A program made the position numbers and the translations under genes. This document shows positions 38,601 to 46,466 of a stretch of DNA of 64,000 bases, in pieces. The first letter of the stretch is position 1, and each line of letters opens with the position of its first letter. This DNA comes from Rhizobium rhizogenes NBRC 13257 (lineage in GTDB: Bacteria > Pseudomonadota > Alphaproteobacteria > Rhizobiales > Rhizobiaceae), in NCBI RefSeq assembly GCF_000696095.1, contig NZ_BAYX01000001.1, forward strand, positions 682,001 through 746,000, read 5' to 3'. Under the pieces are notes generated by a model, which was not told the origin of the DNA, did not search any database, and worked only from the letters and a program-made list of their open reading frames with translations.

Positions 38601-39103
38601 CGCTGCGTTCCACGGGGCCGGATGCATGGGATGGTTCGCTGGATATCCGCAACTTCGCGATCATCGACGAAAAGAAGCTCTCGACCATTGTTTCGACCCC
38701 CAGCGGCAAGAACGGCAAGAGCCTGAATTCCGCCGTCAAACAGAATATCGACACGCGGTCGCAGAGTTTTGACCGCGGTTTCGCGCGGCTGGTGTTCCGC
38801 AGCGGCGCGCTTTCGGTGGAAAACGGCGTCGTGCGCGGCTCGCAGGTGGGCGCGACCTTCCAGGGAACGGTCAAGGACGCCAAGGGCAACATGGACCTGA
38901 CAGGCACCTTCATGCCTGCCTATGGCCTCAACCGGCTGTTTGCGGAAGTTCCGATCGTTGGCTTCATCCTCGGCAACGGCAGCGACCGCGGCCTGATCGG
39001 CATTACCTTCCGGGTGACCGGCACGATCGAAAAATCGAGCATGCAGATCAACCCGCTGTCGATCATCGCGCCGGGTGTTTTCCGGCAGATATTTGAGTTT
39101 TGA
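35684..39103 (+). CDS. YhdP/AsmA-like giant envelope protein
   Basis: 1139 aa. One TM helix near residues 48-72 (ITLVFITFLVLIGGALVATI) anchors a large periplasmic region of beta-rich repeats. The C terminus (GVVRGSQVGATFQGTVKDAKGNMDLTGTF, then FILGNGSDRGLIGITFRVTG) is characteristic of the YhdP/AsmA superfamily. Members bridge the envelope and assist lipid transport to the outer membrane. GTG 35684 has GGGA-type sites upstream and is the only suitable start. A VOC gene follows 33 bases after the stop. Confidence 0.88.
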   Translation: MIRGEKIIFRKKDLVSLDHLPSAQVDDPMIVHVPEPARRSRSHVWHVCRITLVFITFLVLIGGALVATIESGIFDQPLSQKAQSALDEAIGPRYKAEVGSTVVRFTPSLRLALEAHDVNVVDQESGKHLSTMSSVSMELDPLALVEGRVEVANVSAEGIALDTSLLPQGDSVDLTALRVDALPQALNSAFDNLDFLERFVQRGGTNSVRISGFAVKLARHEGEPISLVVDNLTFERSGPTALHLYGEVAVNGSLATLDVVADQQQTGHSSSLTAKLANVDLKPLTMVYDQNGTPRQGIMSLAGMTVTAVRGGEGVDPKLSASIDVQPGTLYMDRDMQDLTQANINLAYDFPRQKLEIVQSKAQFVGTIVPFSGALIDLDRIDANAGKGFGIDFLIRGGTAASSISSEQPVSFDGQATGRFLAATKEFQFENIGISTPLGALFGSLHMKLGDSSPEISFGGRADKLDTTAIKQLWPFWMASKPRVWVESNLFGGTVTNAVISVFIPAGRLREAAQTGKLQLGKDELHIAFDIDNTRLDVPGEIPPLRDTKAHFDLTGPTMSVDIASATSYFSSGRSVTLNDSNFSIPSAYDKPLMAELNLAISGTGDAIGELLSYKPLEVLQRTEFKPENFNGKIVANVDATIGLLSDQKPPPPVWKANLQLSSVDVLKPMNNRKVTNLTGSIDADPQAVHLNAQAQIDGIPAQIDMVEPTDSKSPAKRSRVITATLTDAQRNSVIPGLNDIIDGPVKLELTRIDEDRQAVKIDLGKAALTVPWIGWSKGSGIPATAQFEASGPDSQTALKNFVLKGDGFGVSGDLVVSKGGLTSANFSSVKLSALDDFALSVKHGKSGAYDISVSGNSADLRPVLARLKASSSGGNGGSADDSSSATVRANIDKVIGFNDESIRNLKGVYSVSGGHIVAADFSGLTDSGEAVVSQMSKGGGSGTIRITSGDAGAVARFADLYKHLKGGLLNLSLRSTGPDAWDGSLDIRNFAIIDEKKLSTIVSTPSGKNGKSLNSAVKQNIDTRSQSFDRGFARLVFRSGALSVENGVVRGSQVGATFQGTVKDAKGNMDLTGTFMPAYGLNRLFAEVPIVGFILGNGSDRGLIGITFRVTGTIEKSSMQINPLSIIAPGVFRQIFEF

Positions 39104-39136
39104 GGAAATAAGCGACGGGCCGGGAGCCGGAGTGGG

Positions 39137-39541
39137 ATGAATCAGAACATTGCCCATATTGCCATCGTCGTTCGAGACTATGACGACGCGATCGACTTCT
39201 ATGTGAACAAGCTCGGGTTCGCCCTGGTTGAGGACAGCTATCAGCCGGCGCAGGACAAGCGTTGGGTTGTCGTGAAGCCAAGGGGCGATGGTGCGGCCTC
39301 GCTGCTGCTTGCGCGCGCCTCCTCATCCCATCAGGAGAATTATATCGGCGACCAGGCCGGGGGACGGGTGTTCCTGTTTCTACAGACCGATGACTTCTGG
39401 CGTGACTATGCTGTCTACCTCGAAAAAGGGATCGAATTCACGCGCGAGCCGAAGCAGGCGGACTACGGGATCGTCGCTGTTTTCAAGGATCTTTACGGCA
39501 ATCTGTGGGATCTGGTGCAGTTCACCGATGGACGGTCGTAA
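39137..39541 (+). CDS. VOC family (glyoxalase/dioxygenase fold) protein
   Basis: 134 aa, one VOC module. IAHIAIVVRDYDDAIDFYVNKLGF begins it, and DLYGNLWDLVQF ends it with the metal-ligand Glu position occupied by Asp. Substrate unknown. Its start follows GGGAGCCGGAGTGGG. A bidirectional-type terminator ends it. Confidence 0.88.
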   Translation: MNQNIAHIAIVVRDYDDAIDFYVNKLGFALVEDSYQPAQDKRWVVVKPRGDGAASLLLARASSSHQENYIGDQAGGRVFLFLQTDDFWRDYAVYLEKGIEFTREPKQADYGIVAVFKDLYGNLWDLVQFTDGRS

Positions 39542-39570
39542 GCTCCGATTTCTTTGGAAATAGAACGAGA

Positions 39571-39597
39571 AAAGCCGGCGCGATGCGCCGGCTTTTT
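39571..39597. terminator. bidirectional rho-independent terminator
   Basis: An 11-bp perfect stem (AAAGCCGGCGC/GCGCCGGCTTT) with a GAT loop and T tract, between the VOC gene and convergent tyrS. The A-rich 5' flank makes it work in both directions. Confidence 0.9.
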
Positions 39598-39619
39598 CAT
39601 GCGTTTGATGTTCGCCCGC

Positions 39620-40876
39620 TCAAGCAGCCGGGCGAACCAGGATGTGCTTTTTCTTGCCCAGCGACAGCTTGATGACGCCATCGGCGGTGATTTCGCCGCT
39701 GCCGATCAGCTTGCGTTCGTCGCTGACGGCTTGGTCGTTGATACGCACGGCGCCGCCTTGGACATGACGGCGGGCTTCGCCGTTCGATGCGGCCAGGCCG
39801 GCGCGGACGATCAGAGACAGCAGGCCGATGCCGGCATCGAGTTCGGAAGCGGGAACCTCGACCGACGGCAGGTTTTCGGAAAGGCCGCCTTCCTCGAAGG
39901 TCTTGCGCGCGGTTTCGGCGGCAAGTTCGGCCGCCTCGCGGCCGTGCAGGATGGCGGTGACTTCCGTCGCCAGGATCTTCTTCACCTCGTTGAGCTCCGA
40001 GCCGGCAAGCGCGGAGAGGCGAGCGATCTCGTCCATCGGCAGCGTGGTGTAGAGCTTGAGGAAGCGGGAAACGTCCGCATCCTCGGTGTTACGCCAGTAC
40101 TGCCAGAAGTCATAGGCCGAGAGCAGATCGGAATTCAGCCAGACCGCGCCGGAGGCAGACTTGCCCATCTTGGCACCCGAGGAGGTGGTCAACAGCGGCG
40201 AGGTCAGCGCGTAGAGCTGCTTTGTCCCCATACGGTGACCCAGGTCTATGCCGTTGACGATGTTGCCCCACTGGTCCGAACCGCCGATCTGCAGACGGCA
40301 ATCGTAGCGCTTGGCCAGCTCGACGAAGTCATAAGCCTGCAGGATCATGTAGTTGAATTCGAGGAAGGACAGCGACTGCTCGCGATCCAGGCGCGTCTTG
40401 ACGCTGTCGAAGGACAGCATGCGGTTGACCGAGAAATGCCGGCCGACGTCGCGCAGGAATTCGAGGTAGTTGAGTGAGCGCAGCCATTCGGCGTTGTTGA
40501 TCATCAACGCGTCCTTCGGGCCATCGCCATAGGTGAGGTAGCTGGAGAAGACGCGCTTGATCGAGGCGATGTTGCTTTCGATCGTGTCCACGGTCATCAG
40601 CTGGCGAGCTTCATCCTTGAAGGAGGGGTCGCCGACCATGCCGGTGCCGCCGCCCATCAGCGAGACGGCGCGATGGCCGGTCGCCTGCAGCCAGTGCAGC
40701 ATCATTATCTGCATCAGCGAGCCAACATGTAAGCTCGGTGCCGTGGGATCGAAGCCGATATAGGCGGTCACGGTTTCCTTGGCGAAAAGGTCGTCGAGGC
40801 CGGCTTCATCGGAAATCTGGTGGATGAAGCCGCGCTCTTGCAGGGTGCGCAGGAAATCGGATTTGAACTCAGCCAT
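39620..40876 (-). CDS. tyrS: tyrosyl-tRNA synthetase
   Basis: 418 aa class Ic synthetase. HIGH-type motif HVGS (near residue 52), KMSKS-type KMGKS in [14 protein letters not shown], and a C-terminal S4 RNA-binding domain ([17 protein letters not shown]). Bacterial TyrRS of the TyrS type. ATG 40876 ([12 protein letters not shown]). Confidence 0.98.
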   Translation of the reverse strand: MAEFKSDFLRTLQERGFIHQISDEAGLDDLFAKETVTAYIGFDPTAPSLHVGSLMQIMMLHWLQATGHRAVSLMGGGTGMVGDPSFKDEARQLMTVDTIESNIASIKRVFSSYLTYGDGPKDALMINNAEWLRSLNYLEFLRDVGRHFSVNRMLSFDSVKTRLDREQSLSFLEFNYMILQAYDFVELAKRYDCRLQIGGSDQWGNIVNGIDLGHRMGTKQLYALTSPLLTTSSGAKMGKSASGAVWLNSDLLSAYDFWQYWRNTEDADVSRFLKLYTTLPMDEIARLSALAGSELNEVKKILATEVTAILHGREAAELAAETARKTFEEGGLSENLPSVEVPASELDAGIGLLSLIVRAGLAASNGEARRHVQGGAVRINDQAVSDERKLIGSGEITADGVIKLSLGKKKHILVRPAA

Positions 40877-41181
40877 GATCTTGGTCTCTCGGGCGCCGCA
40901 TCTCTATGCCGTGCGGCGAAGTCGCTGTTGTTGAACTATCGCGGCGCGTTTAGCACTGATTTCGCGTGGCGTCACCACTTTGCTTGAACGGCGCCGCGGA
41001 AGTTTCAGCAAAACCGGAAAGACGATCGAACGGCTTTGCCTGCCGCAGTATTTCGATTGAAAGAGGTCGCCAGATCGCCGCGAAGGGGCCGAAAATGCGC
41101 CCAGCATTCGCCGAAATCCGATCCCATGCTGGGCATACCATTGATCCTGCGTGCACCACATGTTTCACGAAAGAAACCGGT
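40877..41181. other. 305-base gene-free region between tyrS and the caspase-like gene
   Basis: Divergent promoter region. It contains one copy (40922-40960) of a 39-base element also found upstream of the GNAT gene at 43606-43644. The caspase-like reading frame is open back to 40966 but its codon use there is poor and there is no ribosome site. No other gene seen. Confidence 0.6.
40922..40960 (+). repeat. diverged 39-base repeat, copy A
   Basis: 33 of 39 bases match copy B at 43606-43644 without gaps, including the shared core GCGCGTTTA and CACTGAT. Weaker resemblance continues after it (TTTCAGC in both). Confidence 0.6.
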
Positions 41182-43512
41182 ATGTCACCTTTGTTTTCGG
41201 TAATGGGACTGTCGTCCATAAGGGCGATCTGGGCATTGCTTGCCATGGTCCTGGTATTGACTGGTCTTGCTGTTGCGGGTCCGGCCGAAGCTCAAAACGC
41301 CATGGAAAAGCGAATAGCGCTTGTCATCGGCAACTCGGCCTATAAAGCCGGCGCATTGCCGACGCCGGCCAATGATGCGGGTCTGATTGCGCAGACGCTG
41401 CAGGCCGCAGGCTTTGATGTGATCGGTGCGCGCGACCTGAACCAGGACGGGCTGCGCGATGCGCTGCGCGACTTTCTCGCCAAGGCAAACGCTTCCGGCC
41501 CCGACACGATCGCCTTTGTCTACCTGGCTGGCTATGGGCTTCAATATCAAGGCGACAACTATTTCGTGCCGGTCGACGCGCAGATCGCCAACGCCACCGA
41601 CGTTCCGGTCGAAGCCATCAGGGTTAGCGATTTCACCAGGTCGCTGGCGGCGATCAGGAACAGAGGCAGCATTGTTGTCCTTGATGCTGCGCGCGCCAAT
41701 CCGTTCGCCCAATCCAATCAGCCGCTTGCGGGCGGCCTGGCGCTTGTCGAGGCCGATGCCAATCAGCTGATCGCGTTCAATGCCGCGCCCGGCACAGTGG
41801 CGCCGCCGGAGGCGGGACCCTATGGCGCTTACGCGCATGCCTTGGCGGAGATGATGCGCGTCGGCGGTCTTCCGCTCAGCGACGTGTTCGACCGCACGCG
41901 GCTGCGTGTCAGCGACCTCAGCAAGGGTGCGCAGATATCATGGGATGCCTCGAAGTTTGGCGGAGCATTCACGTTCCTCGACCGTGGCCCCGATGCGCCC
42001 GCGGTCCAGGTTTCCAGCTACAATAGCGCCACGATGCGTACGAAGGCGATCCGCGATTTCGACGAAAGAGACGCTTATTTCGCCGCACTCGACCGCGACA
42101 CCTTGGTGGGTTATGAAGACTTCCTCGCCGCCTATCCGGATGATCCGATGGCAAGGCGCGTGCGCGCCATCATTGCCGCCCGTCGCGAGGCGATCACATG
42201 GCGCGAGACCTGGGTCGCGGATACGCCGGAAGCCTATTGGTCCTATCTGAGGCGCTATCCACGCGGCCCGCATGTGTGGGACGCTCGTCGTCGCCTGGAG
42301 CATTTCGAGGCGGCACTCGAACCACCGCCGTCATTTACGGTGATCGAATATGACGTGCCACCGCCGCCGCCGCCGGAGATCGTCTATGTCGATCGGCCCA
42401 TCCTCTATTTCGATGATACGGATTTCGGTTATGCCCCACCGCCGCCGGTCGTCTTCCTAGCGCCGCCGCCTCCGGATTTCGTCGTGCTGGCGCCGCCGCA
42501 GCCGTCGGTCGATCTCTATGTCCTGCCGGCGCCGGTCTTCGTTCCAGTCCCCGAATGGGTGCGCCCGCCGCGTGATATAGCGCCGCCTGAAAACAATGTG
42601 ATCTTCAACAATATCCACAATACGGTGGTCAACAACACGATCATCAACAACAGCACGACCGTCAATCAGAGCACGGCTGCCCCCGCAGCGCCGAGCCTGA
42701 CGACGGCGCAAAAACTGACCGGCGCTGCAGTTGTCGCCGGCGCGGGTGCTACGGCGTTGCATGTCGCACTGCCGCCCTCGGTGCAGAAGCACGCCGCAAT
42801 CATTCAAAAGCAAAGTCCGGCCGCCGCGACGAAGGTTCCGGCGATTAGCTCGGTACCCGCAGGGCAGCCGCAGAACACGCATGCGCTTCCGGGCACCAAG
42901 GGTCAGCCCTTGCCGCCTGTCGGCAATACACCGATGACGCAGGGGCAATCTCAGGCGAAGAAAGTCCAGTCACCGCAATCGGTTCCCAATACTGCGCAGA
43001 AGTCTGGTGTCGCAGCGGTGGCACCAGCCGCTCAGGGCCAAAATGCCAACGCACATGCGCTCCCCGGCACGAAGGGCCAGCCATTGCCACCAGTCGGCAA
43101 CACGCAGGTGACGCCCAAACAGGTTCAGGCTAAGAAGCCTCTGCCTTCACAGCCTCTTGCCAATAGCGTGCAGAATCCGGTGTCGGCGGCAAAGCCAGCC
43201 GCTCATGCTCAGGCAGCAAAAGCGGCAGCGCCTGCAGCTGTTACAGGAGCGCCCGCAAAGCCGAAGGTCGTTGCTGCCATGCCGCCGCGTCATGCGGCTC
43301 CCAGGCCCGCTCCCCAGGCCAAACCTGCGCCCCAGATGGCACGTCAGGTGGCCGCGCCCGTCAGAGCACAGGCTGCCAAATCTCAGGCTCAGCCAAGGCC
43401 TCAACCGCAGTCGAGAGCCGTACAGCAGGCGAAAAGGCCACCACAGGCGCATCCGCCACCGAAGCCTCCCGTGAAGAAATGTGGAGCGCCCGGTCTGCCT
43501 GCATGTCATTGA
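41182..43512 (+). CDS. caspase-fold (peptidase C14) protein without catalytic residues
   Basis: 776 aa. Signal peptide (about 1-38, ending AGPAEAQ), then a C14-like domain (about 42-290) starting KRIALVIGNSAYK. The catalytic His site is YLAGYG (Tyr118 where AGHG is normal) and the Cys site is LDAARANPF (Ala170 where DACR is normal), so it is a pseudo-protease. A middle region with YWSYLRRYPRG is followed by Pro-rich and Asn-rich stretches, then two 58-residue repeats and a basic Ala/Pro/Gln tail ending KKCGAPGLPACH. Probably secreted or envelope-associated. ATG 41182 starts the signal peptide. Confidence 0.88.
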   Translation: MSPLFSVMGLSSIRAIWALLAMVLVLTGLAVAGPAEAQNAMEKRIALVIGNSAYKAGALPTPANDAGLIAQTLQAAGFDVIGARDLNQDGLRDALRDFLAKANASGPDTIAFVYLAGYGLQYQGDNYFVPVDAQIANATDVPVEAIRVSDFTRSLAAIRNRGSIVVLDAARANPFAQSNQPLAGGLALVEADANQLIAFNAAPGTVAPPEAGPYGAYAHALAEMMRVGGLPLSDVFDRTRLRVSDLSKGAQISWDASKFGGAFTFLDRGPDAPAVQVSSYNSATMRTKAIRDFDERDAYFAALDRDTLVGYEDFLAAYPDDPMARRVRAIIAARREAITWRETWVADTPEAYWSYLRRYPRGPHVWDARRRLEHFEAALEPPPSFTVIEYDVPPPPPPEIVYVDRPILYFDDTDFGYAPPPPVVFLAPPPPDFVVLAPPQPSVDLYVLPAPVFVPVPEWVRPPRDIAPPENNVIFNNIHNTVVNNTIINNSTTVNQSTAAPAAPSLTTAQKLTGAAVVAGAGATALHVALPPSVQKHAAIIQKQSPAAATKVPAISSVPAGQPQNTHALPGTKGQPLPPVGNTPMTQGQSQAKKVQSPQSVPNTAQKSGVAAVAPAAQGQNANAHALPGTKGQPLPPVGNTQVTPKQVQAKKPLPSQPLANSVQNPVSAAKPAAHAQAAKAAAPAAVTGAPAKPKVVAAMPPRHAAPRPAPQAKPAPQMARQVAAPVRAQAAKSQAQPRPQPQSRAVQQAKRPPQAHPPPKPPVKKCGAPGLPACH
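42874..43221 (+). repeat. two 174-base tandem repeats inside the caspase-like gene
   Basis: Residues 565-622 and 623-680 are direct repeats of 58 aa, each opening with HALPGTKGQPLPPVGNT and continuing QAKK, then an Ala/Gln-rich stretch. The first half is nearly identical and the second half has diverged. Confidence 0.75.
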
Positions 43513-43605
43513 GGGACGTCACCGCATAAGTGACATCGGGACGGATGGCCGCCAGGGAGATTACTCATTGGCGGCTTCCGTTCGCTGCGACGATGATATC
43601 CGCGA

Positions 43606-43644
43606 TCGCTATTGTTGAGCCGTCGCCGCGCGTTTAACACTGAT
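43606..43644 (+). repeat. diverged 39-base repeat, copy B
   Basis: Matches copy A at 40922-40960 at 33 of 39 positions. It lies 64 bases before the GNAT start at 43708. Confidence 0.6.
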
Positions 43645-43707
43645 CTGGCGGCTCGTCCTGTCAGGTACGAGCCGGACATTTCAGCGGGATCGGGAAAACA
43701 TCGTCTG

Positions 43708-44226
43708 ATGAGCGACACAATCATATTGGAAACACCTCGTCTTGTTCTGACGATGTGGCACAAGGGCGATGCAGCGCTGATTCAGCAGTTGCATTCGACC
43801 ATCGATACGACCCGCTATCTCTCGGGCGCCGCGCCGTGGACGCTGGAGAAGGCCGAGGAGCGGCTGAAGAGCTGGTTCGGCGAGCAGGCGCGCGACGGTG
43901 TGACGAAATACAAGATGCTCAGGCGCGACGACGGCCGCTTTATCGGCCGGGCAGGCTTTTCCCGTTTTCAGGAAGAGCGTGGGCGCGGTGAATTCGAGCT
44001 CGGCTATTCGCTCAGCCGGGAGGCCTGGGGCAATGGCTATGCGACCGAAATTGCCGGGGCTTTATCGGAGTGGTTCTTCAAGCGCGGCATAGCCCGCGAA
44101 TTCATCGCCTTCACCCATCCGGAAAATGCCGCATCGCAGCGGGTTCTGCGCAAAATCGGCATGCGAGAACGCCCGCCGATGGTGATCGACGGGCTCGCAT
44201 GTCCAAGTTTTGGGATATCGCGGTAA
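43708..44226 (+). CDS. GNAT acetyltransferase (RimJ/RimL type)
   Basis: 172 aa. ILETPRLVLTMW, a FELGYSLSREAWGNGYATE acetyl-CoA-binding region and HPENAASQRVLRKIGM are standard for the RimJ/RimL-like GNAT group that acetylates small molecules or protein N termini. ATG 43708 (MSDTIILE) is preferred; the open frame further upstream covers repeat copy B. Its stop codon lies in a palindrome shared with the next gene. Confidence 0.92.
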   Translation: MSDTIILETPRLVLTMWHKGDAALIQQLHSTIDTTRYLSGAAPWTLEKAEERLKSWFGEQARDGVTKYKMLRRDDGRFIGRAGFSRFQEERGRGEFELGYSLSREAWGNGYATEIAGALSEWFFKRGIAREFIAFTHPENAASQRVLRKIGMRERPPMVIDGLACPSFGISR

Positions 44227-44241
44227 GAGGCGAACCTCTTA
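44224..44241. terminator. palindrome containing both stop codons
   Basis: TAAGAGG, CGAA, CCTCTTA: a perfect 7-bp hairpin with a tetraloop. Its first three bases are the GNAT stop codon and its last three are the complementary stop of the convergent hydrolase gene. Likely bidirectional transcript end, though T tracts are short. Confidence 0.6.
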
Positions 44242-44916
44242 TCTGATCCGCTTGGCTGCCGGTTCCGGCACCAGTTCGCCATTCAGGCGACGATCGAGGT
44301 AGTCCTCGCATTCGCCCATGAGCGTATCGACCTGGCCATTGAAGAAATGGTTGGCGCCGGAGACGAGCTTATGGGTGATGAGAATGCCCTTTTGCGTCTT
44401 CAGCTTTTCGACGAGGCCGTTGACGTCCTTTTCCGGGGCAACCTTGTCGGCATCGCCGTTGATGATCAGGCCGGAGGACGGGCAGGGTGCCAGGAACGAG
44501 AAGTCGTAGATGTTCGGCTGCGGCGCGATCGACATGAAACCTTCGATCTCGGGGCGGCGCATCAGAAGCTGCATGCCGATCCAGGCGCCGAAGGAATAGC
44601 CGGCAACCCAACAGCTCTTCGAATCGGGATGCAGGCTCTGCACCCAGTCGAGCGCCGAGGCGGCATCCGACAATTCACCGGCGCCATGGTCGAATTCACC
44701 CTGGCTACGGCCGATGCTGCGGAAGTTGAAGCGAAGCGTGGTGAAGCCGCGCTTCTGGAACATGTAGAAAAGCTGGTAGACGACCTGATTGTTCATCGTG
44801 CCGCCGAACTGCGGATGGGGGTGCAGGATGATCGCGATCGGGGCGCTCTTTTCCTTGGAGGGCTGATAGCGGCCTTCAAGGCGGCCTGCGGGGCCGTTGA
44901 AAATAACTTCGGGCAT
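44239..44916 (-). CDS. alpha/beta hydrolase (dienelactone-hydrolase-like)
   Basis: 225 aa. HPHPQFGGTMNN, nucleophile GYSFGAW, acid INGDADKVAP and catalytic His in SGANHFFNGQ give a full triad, and match the proteobacterial COG2945-type hydrolases of unknown substrate. ATG 44916 (MPEVIFNGPAG). Divergent from the SUF operon. Confidence 0.93.
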   Translation of the reverse strand: MPEVIFNGPAGRLEGRYQPSKEKSAPIAIILHPHPQFGGTMNNQVVYQLFYMFQKRGFTTLRFNFRSIGRSQGEFDHGAGELSDAASALDWVQSLHPDSKSCWVAGYSFGAWIGMQLLMRRPEIEGFMSIAPQPNIYDFSFLAPCPSSGLIINGDADKVAPEKDVNGLVEKLKTQKGILITHKLVSGANHFFNGQVDTLMGECEDYLDRRLNGELVPEPAAKRIR

Positions 44917-45004
44917 CGATACTCCGGCTCTTCTTTTTCTGCGTTCAAACTAGGTGGGACGCAGCAAGTTGACTTGACGAATGCGCTCATCTTTTCTAGA
45001 ACGC

Positions 45005-45025
45005 AGTTTAGAACAATTCGAAACT
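45005..45025. promoter_or_regulatory. Irr (iron control element) box of the SUF operon
   Basis: AGTTTAGAA-CAA-TTCGAAACT, an inverted repeat with 8 of 9 pairs matching, close to the alphaproteobacterial Irr box (TTTAGAA..TTCTAAA). It lies about 20-30 bases downstream of TTGACG (44974-44979), with TCTAGA near 44995 as a possible -10, so binding would block transcription of the cysteine desulfurase/suf operon. Regulation of suf by Irr and relatives is known in rhizobia. Confidence 0.75.
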
Positions 45026-45152
45026 TGGTACGGTCTTCCACGCGTTGCTTGTTCAACGGTTTGTGGAACGTGTCATAAGGCATGCCCGGTCGAAATTTCA
45101 AGGAAAATGAGCCGGGCGGCGCAACAAGGCTTCGTCAGGCAGGAAGAAGATT

Positions 45153-46319
45153 ATGGCCGCAACGCGCCTTTATCTCGACTGGAATGCCACCGCACCCCTC
45201 CACCCGGCGGCGCGCGATGCAATGTTGCATGCCTTGGATCTTTATGGAAACCCTAATTCCGTGCATGGCGAGGGCAGGGCGACACGGGCGGCGATCGAGA
45301 CCGCGCGTCGGCAGGTTGCAAGCCTGACGGGTGCCGAGCCGGCACACGTCGTTTTCACCAGCGGTGCGACCGAAGCCGCCAATATGGTGCTGACGCCGGA
45401 ATTTCGCATGGGCCGCACGCCACTTGCGATCGGCCGTCTCTATATCTCGGCGATCGAACATCCGGCCGTGCGCGAAGGCGGACGATTTGCGAAAGAGAAT
45501 ATCAGCGAAATTCCGGTGACGCCGGAAGGGACGGTCGATCTGGCCGCGCTGGAAACTATGCTTGTCGCGCATAACAAGGCCGACGGCCTGCCGATGGTGG
45601 CGATCATGCTTGCCAACAACGAGACCGGCATTCTTCAGCCTGTGTCTGAAGCGGCAAAGATCGTGCAGGCGTCCGGAGGCGTGTTTATCGTCGATGCCGT
45701 ACAGGCAGCGGGCCGGGTTCCGCTGGATATCAATGCGATTGGTGCGGATTTCCTCATCGTCTCGTCGCATAAGATCGGCGGCCCGAAAGGGGTGGGCGCA
45801 TTGATCTCTCGCGGCGAAGTGCTGATGCCGAAGCCGTTGATCCATGGCGGGGGCCAAGAAAAGGGCCATCGTTCTGGCACGGAAAATGCGCTTGGTGTCA
45901 TCGGTTTTGGTGCTGCCGCCACTGCGGCGATCGCCGAGCTCGATAGCCGGAACATGGGTGTCGCAAAGCTCCGCGACCGGTTGGAACTGGGCATGAAGCT
46001 TGCCGCGCCCGACGTCATCATCCACGGCGAAGGCGGTGCGCGCGTGCCGAATACCAGCTTCTTCACCCTGCCGGGGCTGAAGTCGGAAACCGGGCAGATC
46101 GCTTTCGATCTCGAAGGTGTGGCGATCTCGGCAGGCTCGGCTTGCTCCTCCGGCAAGGTTGGTGAAAGCCATGTGCTGTCGGCAATGGGCTGCGATCCGA
46201 AGCTCGGGGCGCTGCGCATTTCGCTCGGATTTACGACGACCGACGAGGATGTCGAACGCGCGATTGCCGCCTTCGCCAGAATTGCCGGACGACGCAAACC
46301 TGCGGGCGCTGCGGCCTGA
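45153..46319 (+). CDS. cysteine desulfurase (IscS/NifS class)
   Basis: 388 aa. PLP-dependent enzyme that takes sulfur from cysteine for Fe-S clusters. PLP lysine in SSHKIGGPKG; the persulfide Cys in AGSACSSGKVGE. The Ser-rich loop makes it an IscS-class (group I) enzyme, while the same operon has a group II sufS. First gene of the SUF operon, behind an Irr box. ATG 45153 has AGGAAGAAG upstream. Confidence 0.95.
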   Translation: MAATRLYLDWNATAPLHPAARDAMLHALDLYGNPNSVHGEGRATRAAIETARRQVASLTGAEPAHVVFTSGATEAANMVLTPEFRMGRTPLAIGRLYISAIEHPAVREGGRFAKENISEIPVTPEGTVDLAALETMLVAHNKADGLPMVAIMLANNETGILQPVSEAAKIVQASGGVFIVDAVQAAGRVPLDINAIGADFLIVSSHKIGGPKGVGALISRGEVLMPKPLIHGGGQEKGHRSGTENALGVIGFGAAATAAIAELDSRNMGVAKLRDRLELGMKLAAPDVIIHGEGGARVPNTSFFTLPGLKSETGQIAFDLEGVAISAGSACSSGKVGESHVLSAMGCDPKLGALRISLGFTTTDEDVERAIAAFARIAGRRKPAGAAA

Positions 46320-46333
46320 CGGCTTACAATTTT

Positions 46334-46353
46334 GCGGAAACATAAATTTCCGC
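46334..46353. repeat. hairpin between the cysteine desulfurase gene and sufB
   Basis: GCGGAAA, CATAAA, TTTCCGC: a perfect 7-bp stem 15 bases after the desulfurase stop, in a 147-base gap that otherwise looks non-coding. It could be a partial terminator or processing site separating the first gene from sufB. Confidence 0.55.
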
Positions 46354-46466
46354 TTGCCAAGCGGGCTGAAAAGTCCCTTTTGGCCGACTACATAGAGGGT
46401 AGGCGAAAGTCTACTGAAACGTTGACAAGCTGCCGGACCTTGGATCCGGCGAGATTGGAGAACGAC

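Noticed and set aside
40966..41181. N-terminal extension of the caspase-like gene
   Set aside because: Adds 72 residues before a clear signal peptide, lacks a ribosome site and covers repeat copy A.
42360..42480. CCGCCG-rich stretch in the caspase-like gene resembling a short tandem repeat
   Set aside because: It encodes a Pro-rich linker with varied codons, not a regular repeat array.
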